DNA from: UMGS1851 sp900555605
GTDB lineage: Bacteria; Bacillota; Clostridia; UBA1212; UBA1255
DNA length: 38,505 nucleotides
Direction: 5' to 3'
Assembly: GCA_902472555.1 (NCBI GenBank)
Contig: CABROF010000013.1
Coordinates: 1 to 38,505 of the forward strand
Program-made: the position numbers and the translations under genes
In this document: positions 18,598-26,542 of the stretch, in pieces
Numbering within the stretch: the stretch's first letter is position 1
Layout of the letters: each line of letters begins with the position of its first letter
Notes under the pieces: model-generated
What the model was told of the DNA's origin: nothing
What the model saw: only the letters and a program-made list of their open reading frames with translations
Database searches by the model: none

Positions 18598-18912
18598 TTA
18601 TTCCGCAGAAATAATACGCTGATATAAGGCTTCTATCCATTCTGCCCGTTTTGTTTTTTCAAACCGCTCCATTGCCTCGATTTTTGACTGTGCGTGCTGC
18701 AGATGTGCCTTTGCGTCTGCGTCCGCTTTATTCAGGACCTGATTGCGTTCGGACTCTAAATGCTTTTGTTCTCTTGTTTCAATCGTCTGTCTCAGCTGTT
18801 CCTTGCTTTTCACAATCATTTCGTCCAGACCGTCCCGCTTTTCTTCTGCTTCCCGCATGATATCGCGGGATCTGTATTCAATTTCAAAGATCTTTGTGAT
18901 GATTGCATCCAT
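18598..18912 (-). CDS. atpH: V-type ATPase subunit H/G-like coiled coil, peripheral stalk
   Basis: A 104-aa charged coiled coil (MDAIITKIFEIEYRSRDIM, then many Glu/Lys/Gln) with no membrane segment. Its size, composition and position at the head of the ATPase operon identify it as the small peripheral-stalk partner of subunit E. Sequence similarity in this family is low, so the call rests largely on context. GGAGGG precedes ATG 18912 by about 9 nt. It is the first gene of the operon. Confidence 0.8.
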   Translation of the reverse strand: MDAIITKIFEIEYRSRDIMREAEEKRDGLDEMIVKSKEQLRQTIETREQKHLESERNQVLNKADADAKAHLQHAQSKIEAMERFEKTKRAEWIEALYQRIISAE

Positions 18913-18993
18913 CCAATCTCACCCTCCATATCCGCGGCACGGCATATTCCGCGCAAATCATGTTTGTTTTTCCTTAATAGGATATGCATAAAA

Positions 18994-19024
18994 AAGGTTA
19001 ACGGACCGCCGATCCGTTAACCTT
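18994..19024 (-). terminator. Rho-independent terminator after the flotillin gene
   Basis: A perfect 12-bp stem (18994-19005 with 19013-19024, arms AAGGTTAACGGA) has a 7-nt loop and is followed on the minus strand by a T-run (A-run 18990-18995). It separates the NfeD/flotillin transcript from the ATPase operon, which must have its own promoter somewhere in 18913-18993. No convincing promoter boxes were found there. Confidence 0.88.
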
Positions 19025-19109
19025 CATTGTACTCCAATTATTTTGAAACATCAATTGCAAAAATTATTTCCGGTATTTTAATAAAAAACTATATTCCGGA
19101 AGGGGGCTC

Positions 19110-20507
19110 TTATGCCTCCTGCTTTTCTGCGTGTTCTGCCCGTTCCGTGTCTTTTGTTTCCTTTCCCAAAAATTCGGGCAGCTCCATACCGGCCATTTTA
19201 AACATCTCATTCATCGGCGGAACAGACTTCATGATTGAGGACAGGAAGTGAGACGTGGTGGAGGCACCGTCCTTTCCGCCCATGCTGTCCCAGACCGTAA
19301 TCTTGTCAATCTTCAGATTTTTAACTGCCTCTACCTGAATCTTGATCAGGTCCTCCATCTTATCGGCAAGAATCAGCTTCACAGCGTGATCGGCATCTCC
19401 GCCCGCAGCCTTTACGATTTCCGTCAAACCATCGGCCTGCTTTGTCAGCAGTTCCTGCACGCCTCGGGCCTGCGCTTCCATTTTTGCATAAATGGCATCC
19501 GCCTCCCCTTTTGCTTTCCTGCGAATTTGCTCAGCCTCAGCCTCAGCCTGAATTTCGATCTTTTGTTTTTCAATTTCGGCCTGGACAATGGCATCTGCCT
19601 CCAAAGTCGCCTTCTCTTTAAGCGCACGGGTTTCTTCTGCGTTTTTCTCTGCAACATACGCTTCCTGCAGGGCGTTGGCGGATTGGACCTTCTCCGCTGC
19701 TGTAGCGCGCCGCAGCGCTTCCGCTTCCCGTTCCCTTCTCAAAGCATCAGAATCCGCAATCTGAATTTTGACCTCATTTTCGCCTTCGATAGCCGTTGCA
19801 TCCGCCTGCGCTACGGCTATACGCTGGTCACGGCGGGCATTCGCTTCACCGATAGACCCGTCTCTTTCCTTTTCTGCGACACTCTTTTTCGCATCATTGA
19901 TCGCACGTGCCGCTGCTTCTTTTCCGAGGGCTTCAATATACCCGGATTCATCCGTAATATCCGTGATATTGACGTTGATCAGACGCAGGCCGATTTTTTT
20001 CATTTCTGTTTCGACGTTTGTGGATACCGCCTCCAGAAATTTATCCCGGTCCGTATTGATTTCCTCAATATCCATAGTTGCAATAATCAGACGCAGCTGT
20101 CCGAAAATAATATCCTTTGCCAGTTCCTGTACCTCGGCAAGCTTCATGCCCAGCAAACGTTCCGCAGCATTCTGCATAACACCGGGTTCCGTTGAAATAC
20201 CTACCGTGAAGCTGGACGGAACATCGATTCTGATATTCTGCCGGCACAGTGCATTTTTCAGGGGCACATTAATGGAAATAGGGGTTAAGTCCAGATACTG
20301 ATAGGACTGCAGAATCGGAACAATAAAGGCCGCTCCTCCGTGAATACATCTTGCCGACTTCGCGGTACCGTCCTTTTTATTTCCGATATGGCCGTAAATT
20401 ACCATAATTTTGTCGGACGGGCACTTTCGGATCCGACCCGCAAAAAATATGCAAATTCCCAAAAAAACAACCGCAATTGCTACCACTAAAAAAATCCATT
20501 CTCCCAC
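19110..20507 (-). CDS. floT: Flotillin-like SPFH/band 7 protein
   Basis: A membrane scaffold that organises fluid membrane domains, as FloT (YuaG) does in Bacillus subtilis. One N-terminal hydrophobic segment (about 4-24) is followed by the SPFH domain (about 30-200: MVIYGHIG, VPSSFTVGIST, LRLINVNITDITDESGYIEALG). A long Glu/Ala/Lys-rich coiled coil (about 205-355) and a C-terminal tail with KITVWDSMGG complete the protein. It follows an NfeD-like gene, matching the yuaF-yuaG pair. The start is set at GTG 20507 because AGGAG lies 8 nt upstream; GTG 20516 would be too close to it. Length is 465 aa. Confidence 0.9.
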   Translation of the reverse strand: MGEWIFLVVAIAVVFLGICIFFAGRIRKCPSDKIMVIYGHIGNKKDGTAKSARCIHGGAAFIVPILQSYQYLDLTPISINVPLKNALCRQNIRIDVPSSFTVGISTEPGVMQNAAERLLGMKLAEVQELAKDIIFGQLRLIIATMDIEEINTDRDKFLEAVSTNVETEMKKIGLRLINVNITDITDESGYIEALGKEAAARAINDAKKSVAEKERDGSIGEANARRDQRIAVAQADATAIEGENEVKIQIADSDALRREREAEALRRATAAEKVQSANALQEAYVAEKNAEETRALKEKATLEADAIVQAEIEKQKIEIQAEAEAEQIRRKAKGEADAIYAKMEAQARGVQELLTKQADGLTEIVKAAGGDADHAVKLILADKMEDLIKIQVEAVKNLKIDKITVWDSMGGKDGASTTSHFLSSIMKSVPPMNEMFKMAGMELPEFLGKETKDTERAEHAEKQEA

Positions 20508-20609
20508 AATCAGCACTCCTCTCCCGATTTTATGATTTTGCGCCGGCGCTGCGGCAGATAAAACCGTACCGCCGGCCTGGTATATATACTTGCTCCGCCC
20601 GCATGATAT

Positions 20610-21281
20610 TTACTGCAGCTTCTCAACTACCAGCGTGTCGGGCGGAATTACATCCGTTACACGGACCGCGCTTCCCGTAGGTAATTTATCATCGCCGTAT
20701 GTAATTGCATCATATTCCCGCAGACGTTCCTGTACAATCACGCTGACCTTTCCCCTCCCGTTTCCCTGCGGCGGTACGGACAGGTAAACAGACCCCGTTG
20801 CTCCGATGGCATTTCTAATATAGATGTTTCCGTTTGACTGGATCCGCATGGAGGCCTGCATAAGCTTTGCGATGATCAGCATTGTCGCAATTCCCACCGC
20901 AAGCGCAATGCCGAGAGCCAGATAAGAATTCAGTTCCGTTTTGAGCAAAACAATCGCCGTCCACCCGCCGATTGCAAAGAAGGACAGAATTCCTCTCATA
21001 GAAAAGATCCTGAGCCCCTGTGTATCGAATCCGGTTACGCCGCCCTGATCAGGGATCCCGTCACCGTCATAAACGCCGTCAAAGCCGTCAGTGCCCCCGC
21101 TATCTGCGGAAAACCCGTCGCTGAGTTCACTGATATCGCCGAATCCGCCGGCCTCCGCATCTGCTCCGCCTCCGATACCGAACAGAGATAAAATCAACTG
21201 CAGCGCCAGGATCAGTGTAGATGTCGAAGCTAAAATGTACAGTACCTTCATGGCCGTATCAAGTTCATTCCACCAATCCAT
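20610..21281 (-). CDS. NfeD-like membrane protein, flotillin partner
   Basis: A short-form NfeD protein of 223 aa. Helices near 12-35, 90-110 and 115-140 are followed by a C-terminal OB-like NfeD domain (about 150-220: IGATGSVYLSVPPQGNGRGK, LPTGSAVRVTDV). Between helix 1 and 2 is a long Gly/Asp-rich acidic loop (about 40-85) that is probably flexible. Such proteins work with flotillins encoded beside them. ATG 21281 is chosen, 7 nt after GGAGG; the adjacent ATG 21284 is 4 nt away. The 93-nt gap to the flotillin gene holds only the ribosome site. Confidence 0.83.
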   Translation of the reverse strand: MDWWNELDTAMKVLYILASTSTLILALQLILSLFGIGGGADAEAGGFGDISELSDGFSADSGGTDGFDGVYDGDGIPDQGGVTGFDTQGLRIFSMRGILSFFAIGGWTAIVLLKTELNSYLALGIALAVGIATMLIIAKLMQASMRIQSNGNIYIRNAIGATGSVYLSVPPQGNGRGKVSVIVQERLREYDAITYGDDKLPTGSAVRVTDVIPPDTLVVEKLQ

Positions 21282-21320
21282 CATGCAACCTCCGTCAAAG
21301 TGAATTTTATTTACGTGCAA

Positions 21321-21349
21321 AGTATACACCCTGCACGCGGAAGAGTCAA
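21321..21349 (-). promoter_or_regulatory. Promoter of the NfeD/flotillin operon
   Basis: On the minus strand TTGACT (21344-21349), 17 bp, TATACT (21321-21326) is a near-consensus vegetative promoter ending 37 bp before the chosen NfeD start codon. It is divergent from the XRE promoter at 21394. Confidence 0.82.
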
Positions 21350-21393
21350 TACATGGACAATCCTCTTTTGAAAATATTTTCTCCCTTTTTCTC

Positions 21394-21422
21394 TTGCATT
21401 TTGTGCGTAACTATTATATACT
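21394..21422 (+). promoter_or_regulatory. Promoter of the XRE regulator gene
   Basis: TTGCAT (21394-21399), 17 bp, TATACT (21417-21422), 35 bp before the ATG at 21458. Its -10 box has the same hexamer as the divergent NfeD promoter. Confidence 0.78.
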
Positions 21423-21425
21423 GTA

Positions 21426-21442
21426 GGTGAATTTTTTTCACC
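21426..21442. promoter_or_regulatory. Inverted repeat over the XRE start point, candidate operator
   Basis: GGTGAA (21426-21431) and TTCACC (21437-21442), separated by five T, lie just after the -10 box, covering the expected transcription start. This is a typical place for autorepression by an HTH regulator. Binding is inference. Confidence 0.45.
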
Positions 21443-21457
21443 ACGGAGTTGATTGAA

Positions 21458-22219
21458 ATGAACAGAGAGTGCAAAACGGGCCGCGGGGGACAGGAGCCGT
21501 CCCTCGGCACAAAGATCAAAGAGGCAAGAATCGCAAAGCAGCTGACACAAAGTGAACTCGTGGGAGACTTTATCACGCGGAATATGCTGAGCAAGATCGA
21601 AAATGATGCCGCAGCGCCGTCCTTGAAGACGCTGGAATATTTATCAGCGCGGCTGGATGTCCCCCTGTCCTATTTTATGTCCTCCATGGTGGCAGAGCCC
21701 GAGAAAATGCTTCCTGACTATTCGTCATATTCAAATCAGGAGATCGGCCAATTTGCAGACAGGCTGACACGCTTCATAGAAACCGGTTCCTCAGACCGAA
21801 ACGAGCTGCGCTCTATTCTGTCAGGCTTCGAGGCTGCCGCGGATGAACCCTCCGCAGAAAGCATATTCTGCGAAAAAGCGGCGCAATATTATATGGAAAG
21901 AGATATGGAGGAGGCGCTGCCCTATCTTTTATTTCTGAAAGCGCGCTGTCTCATCTCTTCCGGTAAAAATACGTGGAAAGCCGCGCTGTACGGCGGGCTG
22001 GTATATCTGTGTCAAAAGGATTATGTGTCCGCCGAGCTTCTGCTGCTGCAGGCCTCCGAGGAATGTCCGGACAAAAAAACAGCCTGTTATATTTATTCTG
22101 CTTTGGAAAAATGCAGCGTCGCGCGGGATGATTATAAATCCGCTTACCGCTACTCGCATCTGAAGCAGGCTATAGGGTATGCAAGCGCAGAAAAGGATAT
22201 CCCGAAAAGCGGCAATTGA
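21458..22219 (+). CDS. XRE-family HTH regulator with TPR-like C-terminal domain
   Basis: A 253-aa cytosolic regulator. The HTH (about 16-75) reads GTKIKEARIAKQLTQSELVG, then MLSKIENDAAAPSLKTLEYLS, the standard Cro/C1 pattern. The remainder (about 95-250) is helical with Tyr/Ala/Leu spacing resembling tetratricopeptide repeats (FCEKAAQYYMERDMEEALPY), as in Rgg/PlcR-like peptide-sensing regulators; no peptide partner is apparent. ATG 21458 is used rather than the in-frame TTG 21449, which overlaps the GGAG site. It is divergent from nfeD and probably controls it and/or itself. Its end lies 6 nt from the convergent glpP end. Confidence 0.82.
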   Translation: MNRECKTGRGGQEPSLGTKIKEARIAKQLTQSELVGDFITRNMLSKIENDAAAPSLKTLEYLSARLDVPLSYFMSSMVAEPEKMLPDYSSYSNQEIGQFADRLTRFIETGSSDRNELRSILSGFEAAADEPSAESIFCEKAAQYYMERDMEEALPYLLFLKARCLISSGKNTWKAALYGGLVYLCQKDYVSAELLLLQASEECPDKKTACYIYSALEKCSVARDDYKSAYRYSHLKQAIGYASAEKDIPKSGN

Positions 22220-22225
22220 AAGAGT

Positions 22226-22930
22226 TTAAGCCCTCCAGAGTTCGCTGCTGCTGACGGAAACGCCCGATGCACCGGCATTGAGCGCATTGATCATATCATT
22301 TTTTTCTGAAATCATGCCGCCGCAGATGACGGGTACACTAAGCTGCGAGGTCAACGCGGTAATCGCCTTGGGAATCAGCGCCGGCATAACCTCTACAAAA
22401 TCCGGAGAAGAGGCTTCGATCAGCTTAACGCCGCTTTTAATAGAAGAGGAATCAATCAAAAAAATACGCTGGATCGTCAGCAGGCGGCAGGCGGCGGCAT
22501 GTTTAAGCGGTGTACTTTTTGTGCTGATAATACCAGTTATGGCCGTATGCTCCGCCATAAACCGGAGCCCCGCCGGATCTTTTCCGATTCCATCAATCAA
22601 ATCCAGATGCACAAAAACGAAGCGGCCTGCCTCTGCAAGCTTTGTAATCACGGGAATATACGCAAACAGGTCCCCCTCGACAAGAAAAACCACCTGAACA
22701 GATGTTTTCAGCACAATCTCCGCTGACTCCGGGCTGCGGACCGCCGCAATCACCGGATTTTCCTCCAACGCACCTCTTACCTTCCCGGAAACAGCCTTTA
22801 TATTCCGGTTCCTATCCGAAGAACATGCTGTCCGCCCTTTTTCCGTATGAATCCTGGTGACGGTTTGTTTTTCGTGCGCCTCAGATTCCTGCGGCTGCCT
22901 GCGCGCGCACGTTTGCTGCTTCTGATTCAC
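22226..22930 (-). CDS. glpP: GlpP-type glycerol-3-phosphate-responsive antiterminator
   Basis: An RNA-binding protein that, with glycerol-3-phosphate, lets RNA polymerase pass a leader terminator in glp mRNA. The TIM-like core is clear: PVIAAVRSPESAEIVLKT, FVFVHLDLIDGIGKD, ITGIISTKSTPLKHA, IQRIFLIDSSSI, SPDFVEVMPALIPKAI and PVICGGMISEKND. The GTG start at 22930 has AAGGGGG about 8 nt upstream and gives 234 aa, some 45 longer than B. subtilis GlpP. The extra charged N-terminus is not conserved and TTG 22768 could be an internal start. It lies downstream of the oxidoreductase cluster whose leader holds the likely target, and has its own promoter. Confidence 0.88.
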   Translation of the reverse strand: MNQKQQTCARRQPQESEAHEKQTVTRIHTEKGRTACSSDRNRNIKAVSGKVRGALEENPVIAAVRSPESAEIVLKTSVQVVFLVEGDLFAYIPVITKLAEAGRFVFVHLDLIDGIGKDPAGLRFMAEHTAITGIISTKSTPLKHAAACRLLTIQRIFLIDSSSIKSGVKLIEASSPDFVEVMPALIPKAITALTSQLSVPVICGGMISEKNDMINALNAGASGVSVSSSELWRA

Positions 22931-23136
22931 GTACTGTCCCCCTTTATCCGGTTGTCCCTTTATCCGTTTATGCGCCCGGAGACGGAGAGGAGACTGGGAC
23001 CCGGTTGGCCGTATCGCCTGTATCGCCTGTCAGGCAGCGAAAAACGTTGTTTGGTTTATTGTATAGCAGCCCTCCGCAGAATGCAAGCGACCCCGGCCTG
23101 CCGGGGGCTGACAAGGACGCCTGCGTACAGACTGCC
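22931..23136. other. glpP leader region with hairpin and short repeat
   Basis: Between DUF1667 and glpP lie the glpP promoter (23058-23086), a GC-rich palindrome around 23090-23107 (CCCCGGC with GCCGGGG) upstream of it, and a 9-bp tandem repeat (GTATCGCCT twice) near 23010-23028 in the untranslated leader. No U-run follows the palindrome, so it is not a clear terminator. Confidence 0.4.
23058..23086 (-). promoter_or_regulatory. Promoter of glpP
   Basis: Minus strand TTGCAT (23081-23086), 17 bp, TACAAT (23058-23063). The implied leader to GTG 22930 is about 120 nt. It would allow GlpP to be made even when the upstream operon is terminated early. Confidence 0.7.
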
Positions 23137-23556
23137 TTATGAAAAAGCAGTCTCCTCTGAGGCAAAGGCTGCGGAGGCTGCAATGACGGCGGGGCCTGTA
23201 TCTGCAATATTCCGAATCAGGACGTCGCCCGCCTTTACAGGCAGCGGAATTGTATTTTCCCTTGTGTAACGGCGGATTTCCTCCAGTACGGCAAAAATCC
23301 GCGTTTTCGGAACGGGTCTTTCGGTGCGCACCGGAAGGCGCAGACGGTCAGCGCCGGACAGCGGAATCGTTGTGGTGACGATGCGGGCAGGACGCGTCAT
23401 TTCCTCCTCTGCATAGGACTGTCCTCTTGCACAATGATTTCCGCGCACAAAAATACTGCCGTCTGCTGCCCGTACCGCCTGCAGCGCACAGCCGCGCGGA
23501 CATAAAATGCAGATATACGCACTATTATTTTCATTCATGTCCATTATGTCCATCAT
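23137..23556 (-). CDS. DUF1667 protein, companion of glycerol-3-phosphate oxidoreductases
   Basis: A 139-aa cytosolic protein. The N-terminal cysteine cluster ICILCPRGC (Cys16, Cys19, Cys23) plus Cys42 in GNHCARGQSYAEEE is typical of DUF1667 and suggests a metal or iron-sulfur site. TRPARIVTTTIPL and KAGDVLIRNIADTG follow. In Clostridia this family is regularly encoded right after two FAD-dependent oxidoreductases, as here, and may be the small subunit of that complex. It overlaps the upstream gene by 26 nt; GGAGG lies 9 nt before ATG 23556. The biochemical role is not established. Confidence 0.82.
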   Translation of the reverse strand: MMDIMDMNENNSAYICILCPRGCALQAVRAADGSIFVRGNHCARGQSYAEEEMTRPARIVTTTIPLSGADRLRLPVRTERPVPKTRIFAVLEEIRRYTRENTIPLPVKAGDVLIRNIADTGPAVIAASAAFASEETAFS

Positions 23557-24928
23557 CCCCCTTTTCCTCCTGCCGGATTTCGGCCGCTTCTATTACGATG
23601 GACCGTGCTTTCAGCACCTGTTCCGCCTGCTCCGCCGAAATGCGCAAACGGATCATCTCGCTGGGCACGGCCCGCACCAAATTCAGCGCAGCAATTACCG
23701 CGCCGTCAGCCTTCAGGCAAATCCGACACGTCTGCAGCGGCCGGATCACACGGCAGTACAGTATGAGTTCCTCTACCCGTGCAATACGCTGCGGCACAAC
23801 ATACCGCACCCCCTCCCCGACATTTACCATTATAAACTTCCCCTGAGGTAAATTTTCAAAATTCATGTTTTTTTCTTTTGTTAAAAGCGTTTTCAGGCTC
23901 TCTTTCCCGTGCGCTTCAGATAAATGTACAGGGTGCGTATTGATTGCTTCGCGTACGGTACGGGCCGCAGCTTTTCCGGCTTCGACGCTTTCTTCGCTGA
24001 CATAGTCTACGATATCATGAACATGCAGTACATTGCCGCATGCATAAATGCCGGGAACAGAGGTTTCGCGTCCTGCGGAAACCATCGGGCCGCCGGTAGC
24101 AGAATCCAGCAGAATCCCCGCGCTGCGGCTTAGTTCATTTTCCGGAATCAGGCCCACAGAGAGCAGCAGCGTATCACAAGAGACAACGGTCTCGGTTCCT
24201 TGAATCGGCACGCCCTTCTCATCTACCGAAGCAATGGTGACCCCTGTCAGATAGTCCGTCCCGTGAATATCAACCACAGTGGTCCGGAGCTTCAGGGGAA
24301 TCTCATAATCCCGCAGGCACTGCTGAATATTTCGTGCCAGACCGGCGGAATACGGCAGCAGCTCACATACCATTTTCACCTGAGCGCCCTCCCACAGCAT
24401 TCTGCGGGCCATAATCAGTCCAATATCACCGGACCCCAGCACCACAACCTCTTTTCCGGGCAGCACCCCCATCATATTCACCATTTTCTGTGCCAGCCCG
24501 GCAGTATAAATGCCTTTTGGCGGGCGCGTACCCGGAATGCGGATATTCCCCCGCGTCCGTTCCCGGCAGCCCATAGCCAGAATTACGGCTTTTGCCCGGA
24601 TCACACAAACTCCCGTATCCGGAGAAATACAATAAACCTCCTTTTGCGGCGTCACCTCCAGCGCCATGCACTGCAGCATCACCGCAATGCCGCGGGCCGC
24701 CACAGCCGCGATATCCCGCTCCGCGTACTCCGGCCCGGTAAGTTCCTCCCGGTAGCGCCGAAGGCCAAACCCATTATGAATGCATTGCTGTAAAATGCCG
24801 CCCAGGCGGCAGTCGCGCTCCAGAATCACAATCCGCCCCGCGCCTTCATCGTAGCACGCACAGGCCGCGGCCATCCCGGCAGGACCGCCTCCCACTACCA
24901 CAACATCATACTCCAAGGTTTTCATCAT
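23531..24928 (-). CDS. FAD/NAD(P)-dependent oxidoreductase of the glycerol-3-phosphate cluster
   Basis: A 465-aa flavoprotein of the pyridine nucleotide-disulfide reductase fold. The FAD site is VVVVGGGPAGMAAACA (9-24) with ILERDCRLGG. The NAD(P) site is KEVVVLGSGDIGLIMARR (about 157-174). VPGIYACGNVLHVHDIVDYV is the second FAD contact. An extra C-terminal segment (about 355-465) contains CRICLKADG. No CxxC redox disulfide is seen. It overlaps the preceding gene by 23 nt and the DUF1667 gene by 26 nt, so the three are translationally linked. It probably passes electrons between the dehydrogenase subunit and NAD(P)H or a carrier. Confidence 0.85.
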   Translation of the reverse strand: MMKTLEYDVVVVGGGPAGMAAACACYDEGAGRIVILERDCRLGGILQQCIHNGFGLRRYREELTGPEYAERDIAAVAARGIAVMLQCMALEVTPQKEVYCISPDTGVCVIRAKAVILAMGCRERTRGNIRIPGTRPPKGIYTAGLAQKMVNMMGVLPGKEVVVLGSGDIGLIMARRMLWEGAQVKMVCELLPYSAGLARNIQQCLRDYEIPLKLRTTVVDIHGTDYLTGVTIASVDEKGVPIQGTETVVSCDTLLLSVGLIPENELSRSAGILLDSATGGPMVSAGRETSVPGIYACGNVLHVHDIVDYVSEESVEAGKAAARTVREAINTHPVHLSEAHGKESLKTLLTKEKNMNFENLPQGKFIMVNVGEGVRYVVPQRIARVEELILYCRVIRPLQTCRICLKADGAVIAALNLVRAVPSEMIRLRISAEQAEQVLKARSIVIEAAEIRQEEKGDDGHNGHE

Positions 24929-26369
24929 AATCGCTCTGATTCCTCCTCTGCATATTTTCCCGGGCCCCGCCGCTGGCGTATTTCCGGATCAATTCCTCTA
25001 CATAAGGCCGGCAGAAGCCCCCCTGGCACCGTCCGAGACCGGCCCTGCATCTGCGTTTTACCCAATCCACATCAGGCTGCGCATACCGGAACAACGCTGC
25101 GGACCGAATCGCCATAAGAATCTGCCCTTCTGTCACAGTCTCGCAGCGGCAGATGATTTTTGCAAAATGCCGGTCTTCCTCCGCAAGACGGCTGCGCTGC
25201 TGCCAGTCCATTGCCGCAAAATCCGGAATGCCGCGCCTTGTCAGCACTGGGCGGCTTTTCGGCTGCAGCGGAAGCTGCGCATCGATCAAATTTGTCAGCA
25301 TCTCCGCAATCGCCGGGGCAGCAGTCAGACCGGGAGAACAGATTCCGGCAGTATACAGAAAGCCCGGCAGTACATCGGAGCCGCGGATGATAAAGTCAGA
25401 ACCCACAACGGGCCGGATTCCCGCAAAAGCAGTGATGCTGCCTCCGGACGGCAATTCCGGACAGCTTTTCCGCGCCTTTTGTAAAATGTCCGCCATTCCC
25501 GCAGCAGTCGTATTGACGGTACGTTCGGTCACCGGGTCGCTGCTCGGACCGATCAGCAGGTTTCCCTCTGCGGTAGGCGTAACCAATACCCCCTTCCCCG
25601 CCTTTGTGGGCGGCTGAAAAATGACGGAACGCACAAAATTTCCATATATTTTGTCGTATAAAATGTACTCGCCCTTCCGATAGGTCTCGGCAACAGGCTC
25701 CGCACCGGCCATGCGGTTGATTTGTCCGGCAGACAAGCCGGCGCAGTTTACAACGAGACGCGCAGTAAATAATTTCGTGCTGCAGTCCGGCTCCGTTCCC
25801 CCCGCCTCCACGGTAAACAGGCCGCCGGGTTCGCGGCAAATAGCCCGCACTTCATGAGATAGATAAATATCAGCTCCGTTTTCCGCCGCATTTTCCGCAA
25901 AAGCAACAGCCGCCTCATAGGGGGAGATCACACCGGCTTCCGGCGCATACAGCGCACCGACAGCGGATACGGCAGGCTCCATTTTCCGCAGCGCCTCCTG
26001 AGAAAGCACCTGCAGTCCCCGTACACCGTTTTGTTCGCCTCTTTCTAAAAGCACCCGGAGCGTATTCAGATCCTCCTGATCAAATGCCAGTACAAGAGAA
26101 CCGATTTTCCGGAACGGGATGCTGAGATCTTTGCACAATGCCGGATACATGGCGCAGCCCTTTACATTCAAAGCCGCCATCAGCGTGCCGGGCTGCGCAT
26201 CGTAGCCGGCATGGATGATCCCGGAATTCGCGCCGGACGTACTGCGCGCAAAATCCCGTCGCGCCTCCAGCAGGGCAATCCGTACCCGGTAAAATGACAG
26301 GGCCCGGGCAAGGGCGGTTCCCACGATGCCGCCGCCGACAATCAGAATATCATACGCTTGTTTCTCCAT
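24906..26369 (-). CDS. Glycerol-3-phosphate dehydrogenase-type FAD protein with BFD-like [2Fe-2S] domain
   Basis: A 487-aa flavoprotein (GlpA/LhgO-like). The DAO-type FAD domain opens YDILIVGGGIVGTALARALS, with STSGANSGIIHAGYD and the C-terminal FAD contact near FLYTAGICSPGLTAAPAIAEM. The last about 90 residues hold a BFD-like domain: CRC, then RRCRAGLGRCQGGFC, giving C-x-C and C-x4-C ligands. The likely reaction is oxidation of glycerol-3-phosphate to dihydroxyacetone phosphate, inferred from the glpP linkage. The start at ATG 26369 is chosen because an upstream ATG (26417) lies inside the leader terminator; AAGGA is about 11 nt upstream. It is the first gene of the operon. Confidence 0.85.
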   Translation of the reverse strand: MEKQAYDILIVGGGIVGTALARALSFYRVRIALLEARRDFARSTSGANSGIIHAGYDAQPGTLMAALNVKGCAMYPALCKDLSIPFRKIGSLVLAFDQEDLNTLRVLLERGEQNGVRGLQVLSQEALRKMEPAVSAVGALYAPEAGVISPYEAAVAFAENAAENGADIYLSHEVRAICREPGGLFTVEAGGTEPDCSTKLFTARLVVNCAGLSAGQINRMAGAEPVAETYRKGEYILYDKIYGNFVRSVIFQPPTKAGKGVLVTPTAEGNLLIGPSSDPVTERTVNTTAAGMADILQKARKSCPELPSGGSITAFAGIRPVVGSDFIIRGSDVLPGFLYTAGICSPGLTAAPAIAEMLTNLIDAQLPLQPKSRPVLTRRGIPDFAAMDWQQRSRLAEEDRHFAKIICRCETVTEGQILMAIRSAALFRYAQPDVDWVKRRCRAGLGRCQGGFCRPYVEELIRKYASGGARENMQRRNQSDYDENLGV

Positions 26370-26399
26370 AGAATCGTTTTCCTTCCTATTTTTCCGCTG

Positions 26400-26446
26400 A
26401 AAAAAAGAGAGCCGCAAAAACCCTTATCGGGTCTTCGCGGCTCTCT
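26400..26446 (-). terminator. Leader terminator before the glycerol-3-phosphate operon, likely GlpP target
   Basis: On the minus strand a 10-bp stem (26406-26415 with 26437-26446, containing GAGAGCCGC/GCGGCTCTC), strengthened by an inner CCC/GGG pair, is followed by seven T (26400-26406). It lies between the promoter at 26543 and the first start codon at 26369, so transcripts must read through it to express the operon. The same layout precedes B. subtilis glpD. Control by GlpP is inferred from the gene encoded downstream. Confidence 0.85.
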
Positions 26447-26542
26447 CCTCTCGGCCAAACCATATAACATACACTATTCAAGATCTACCATACGCAAGGC
26501 CTCCGGTATTGTGTTCGTTCGGCAGCATATGGCTGTATTGCT

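Noticed and set aside
21222..21228. Spo0A box TGTCGAA
   Set aside because: It lies inside the nfeD coding region and a single 7-mer is expected by chance in 38 kb.
23090..23107. GC-rich palindrome upstream of glpP as a terminator
   Set aside because: It has a strong stem but almost no loop and no following T-run on either strand.
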